A stretch of 13,810 nucleotides of DNA from Paracoccaceae bacterium (GTDB taxonomy: Bacteria; Pseudomonadota; Alphaproteobacteria; Rhodobacterales; Rhodobacteraceae), in contig JALWJU010000386.1 in NCBI GenBank assembly GCA_026997055.1, positions 1-13,810 on the forward strand. The letters are read 5' to 3'. Made by a program: the position numbers and the translations under genes. Position 1 is the stretch's first letter, and each line of letters begins with the position of its first letter. Of this stretch, positions 13,740 to 13,810 are shown one piece after another. Under the pieces are notes generated by a model that was given only the letters and a program-made list of their open reading frames with translations, did not search any database and was not told the origin of the DNA.

Positions 13740-13810
13740 GGCGCCTCCGGAGGGATGAGCGGGGAGAGAGGGGAGGAAAGGGCGCAACAGCCGTGAGAGC
13801 GGGGCGGGGT
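13740..13810 (-). other. Leader upstream of choW
   Basis: Read on the minus strand this is a pyrimidine-rich, stop-free stretch ending in the choW ribosome binding site. I see no convincing promoter and no recognisable protein. It is either the spacer between choX and choW or an untranslated leader. Confidence 0.4.

Noticed and set aside
1..13810. Mobile elements, CRISPR arrays, tRNA or rRNA genes
   Set aside because: No transposase or integrase, no regularly spaced repeats and no recognisable tRNA or rRNA sequence were seen on either strand.

Overview
The window is GC-rich, gene-dense DNA that looks like an alphaproteobacterium of the Rhodobacteraceae (roseobacter/Paracoccus-like). That reading rests on remembered family resemblance and gene order: the Nfu-TsaB-RimI cluster, the BMP-type nucleoside ABC operon, the GcvT-family dimethylglycine dehydrogenase, the ChoWV choline importer and a dispersed intergenic repeat. 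No database search was possible. There are no rRNA, tRNA, CRISPR, phage or transposase genes, and no gene-free stretch longer than about 210 bases.

Left part (1-5024). A pentapeptide-repeat protein, cut by the left edge, ends in two membrane segments that flank a pore-like loop. Two bases later comes a small lipoprotein with an HELVH zinc-protease-like motif. After an intergenic repeat is an 834-residue FAD oxidoreductase fused to a GcvT-like domain (dimethylglycine/sarcosine dehydrogenase family), then a small two-helix membrane protein.

Middle part (5025-6867). A compact regulatory region holds a second, inverted copy of the repeat, two perfect palindromes and a good -35 box. It precedes a housekeeping cluster: Nfu iron-sulfur carrier, TsaB (tRNA t6A synthesis) and RimI (S18 acetyltransferase), the last two overlapping by 4 nt.

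Right part (6868-11694). A complete, translationally coupled ABC importer operon of the BMP/PnrA nucleoside class: periplasmic binding protein, double ATPase and two permeases. Its junctions are TAA-ATG abutting, TGATG and TGATG.

Right end (11695-13810, minus strand). The ATPase and permease of a choline/glycine-betaine ABC importer (ChoV, ChoW) converge on the BMP operon. A perfect 11-bp hairpin, related to the dispersed repeat, lies between the two. The binding protein ChoX would be expected just beyond the right edge.

Together, the choline importer and the dimethylglycine dehydrogenase-like enzyme suggest use of methylated amines such as choline and betaine. The BMP operon suggests nucleoside salvage. 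I see no defence or mobile system. The most unusual points are the pentapeptide/pore protein with an AT-rich middle, the dispersed hairpin repeat, and the double palindrome around the nfu promoter.
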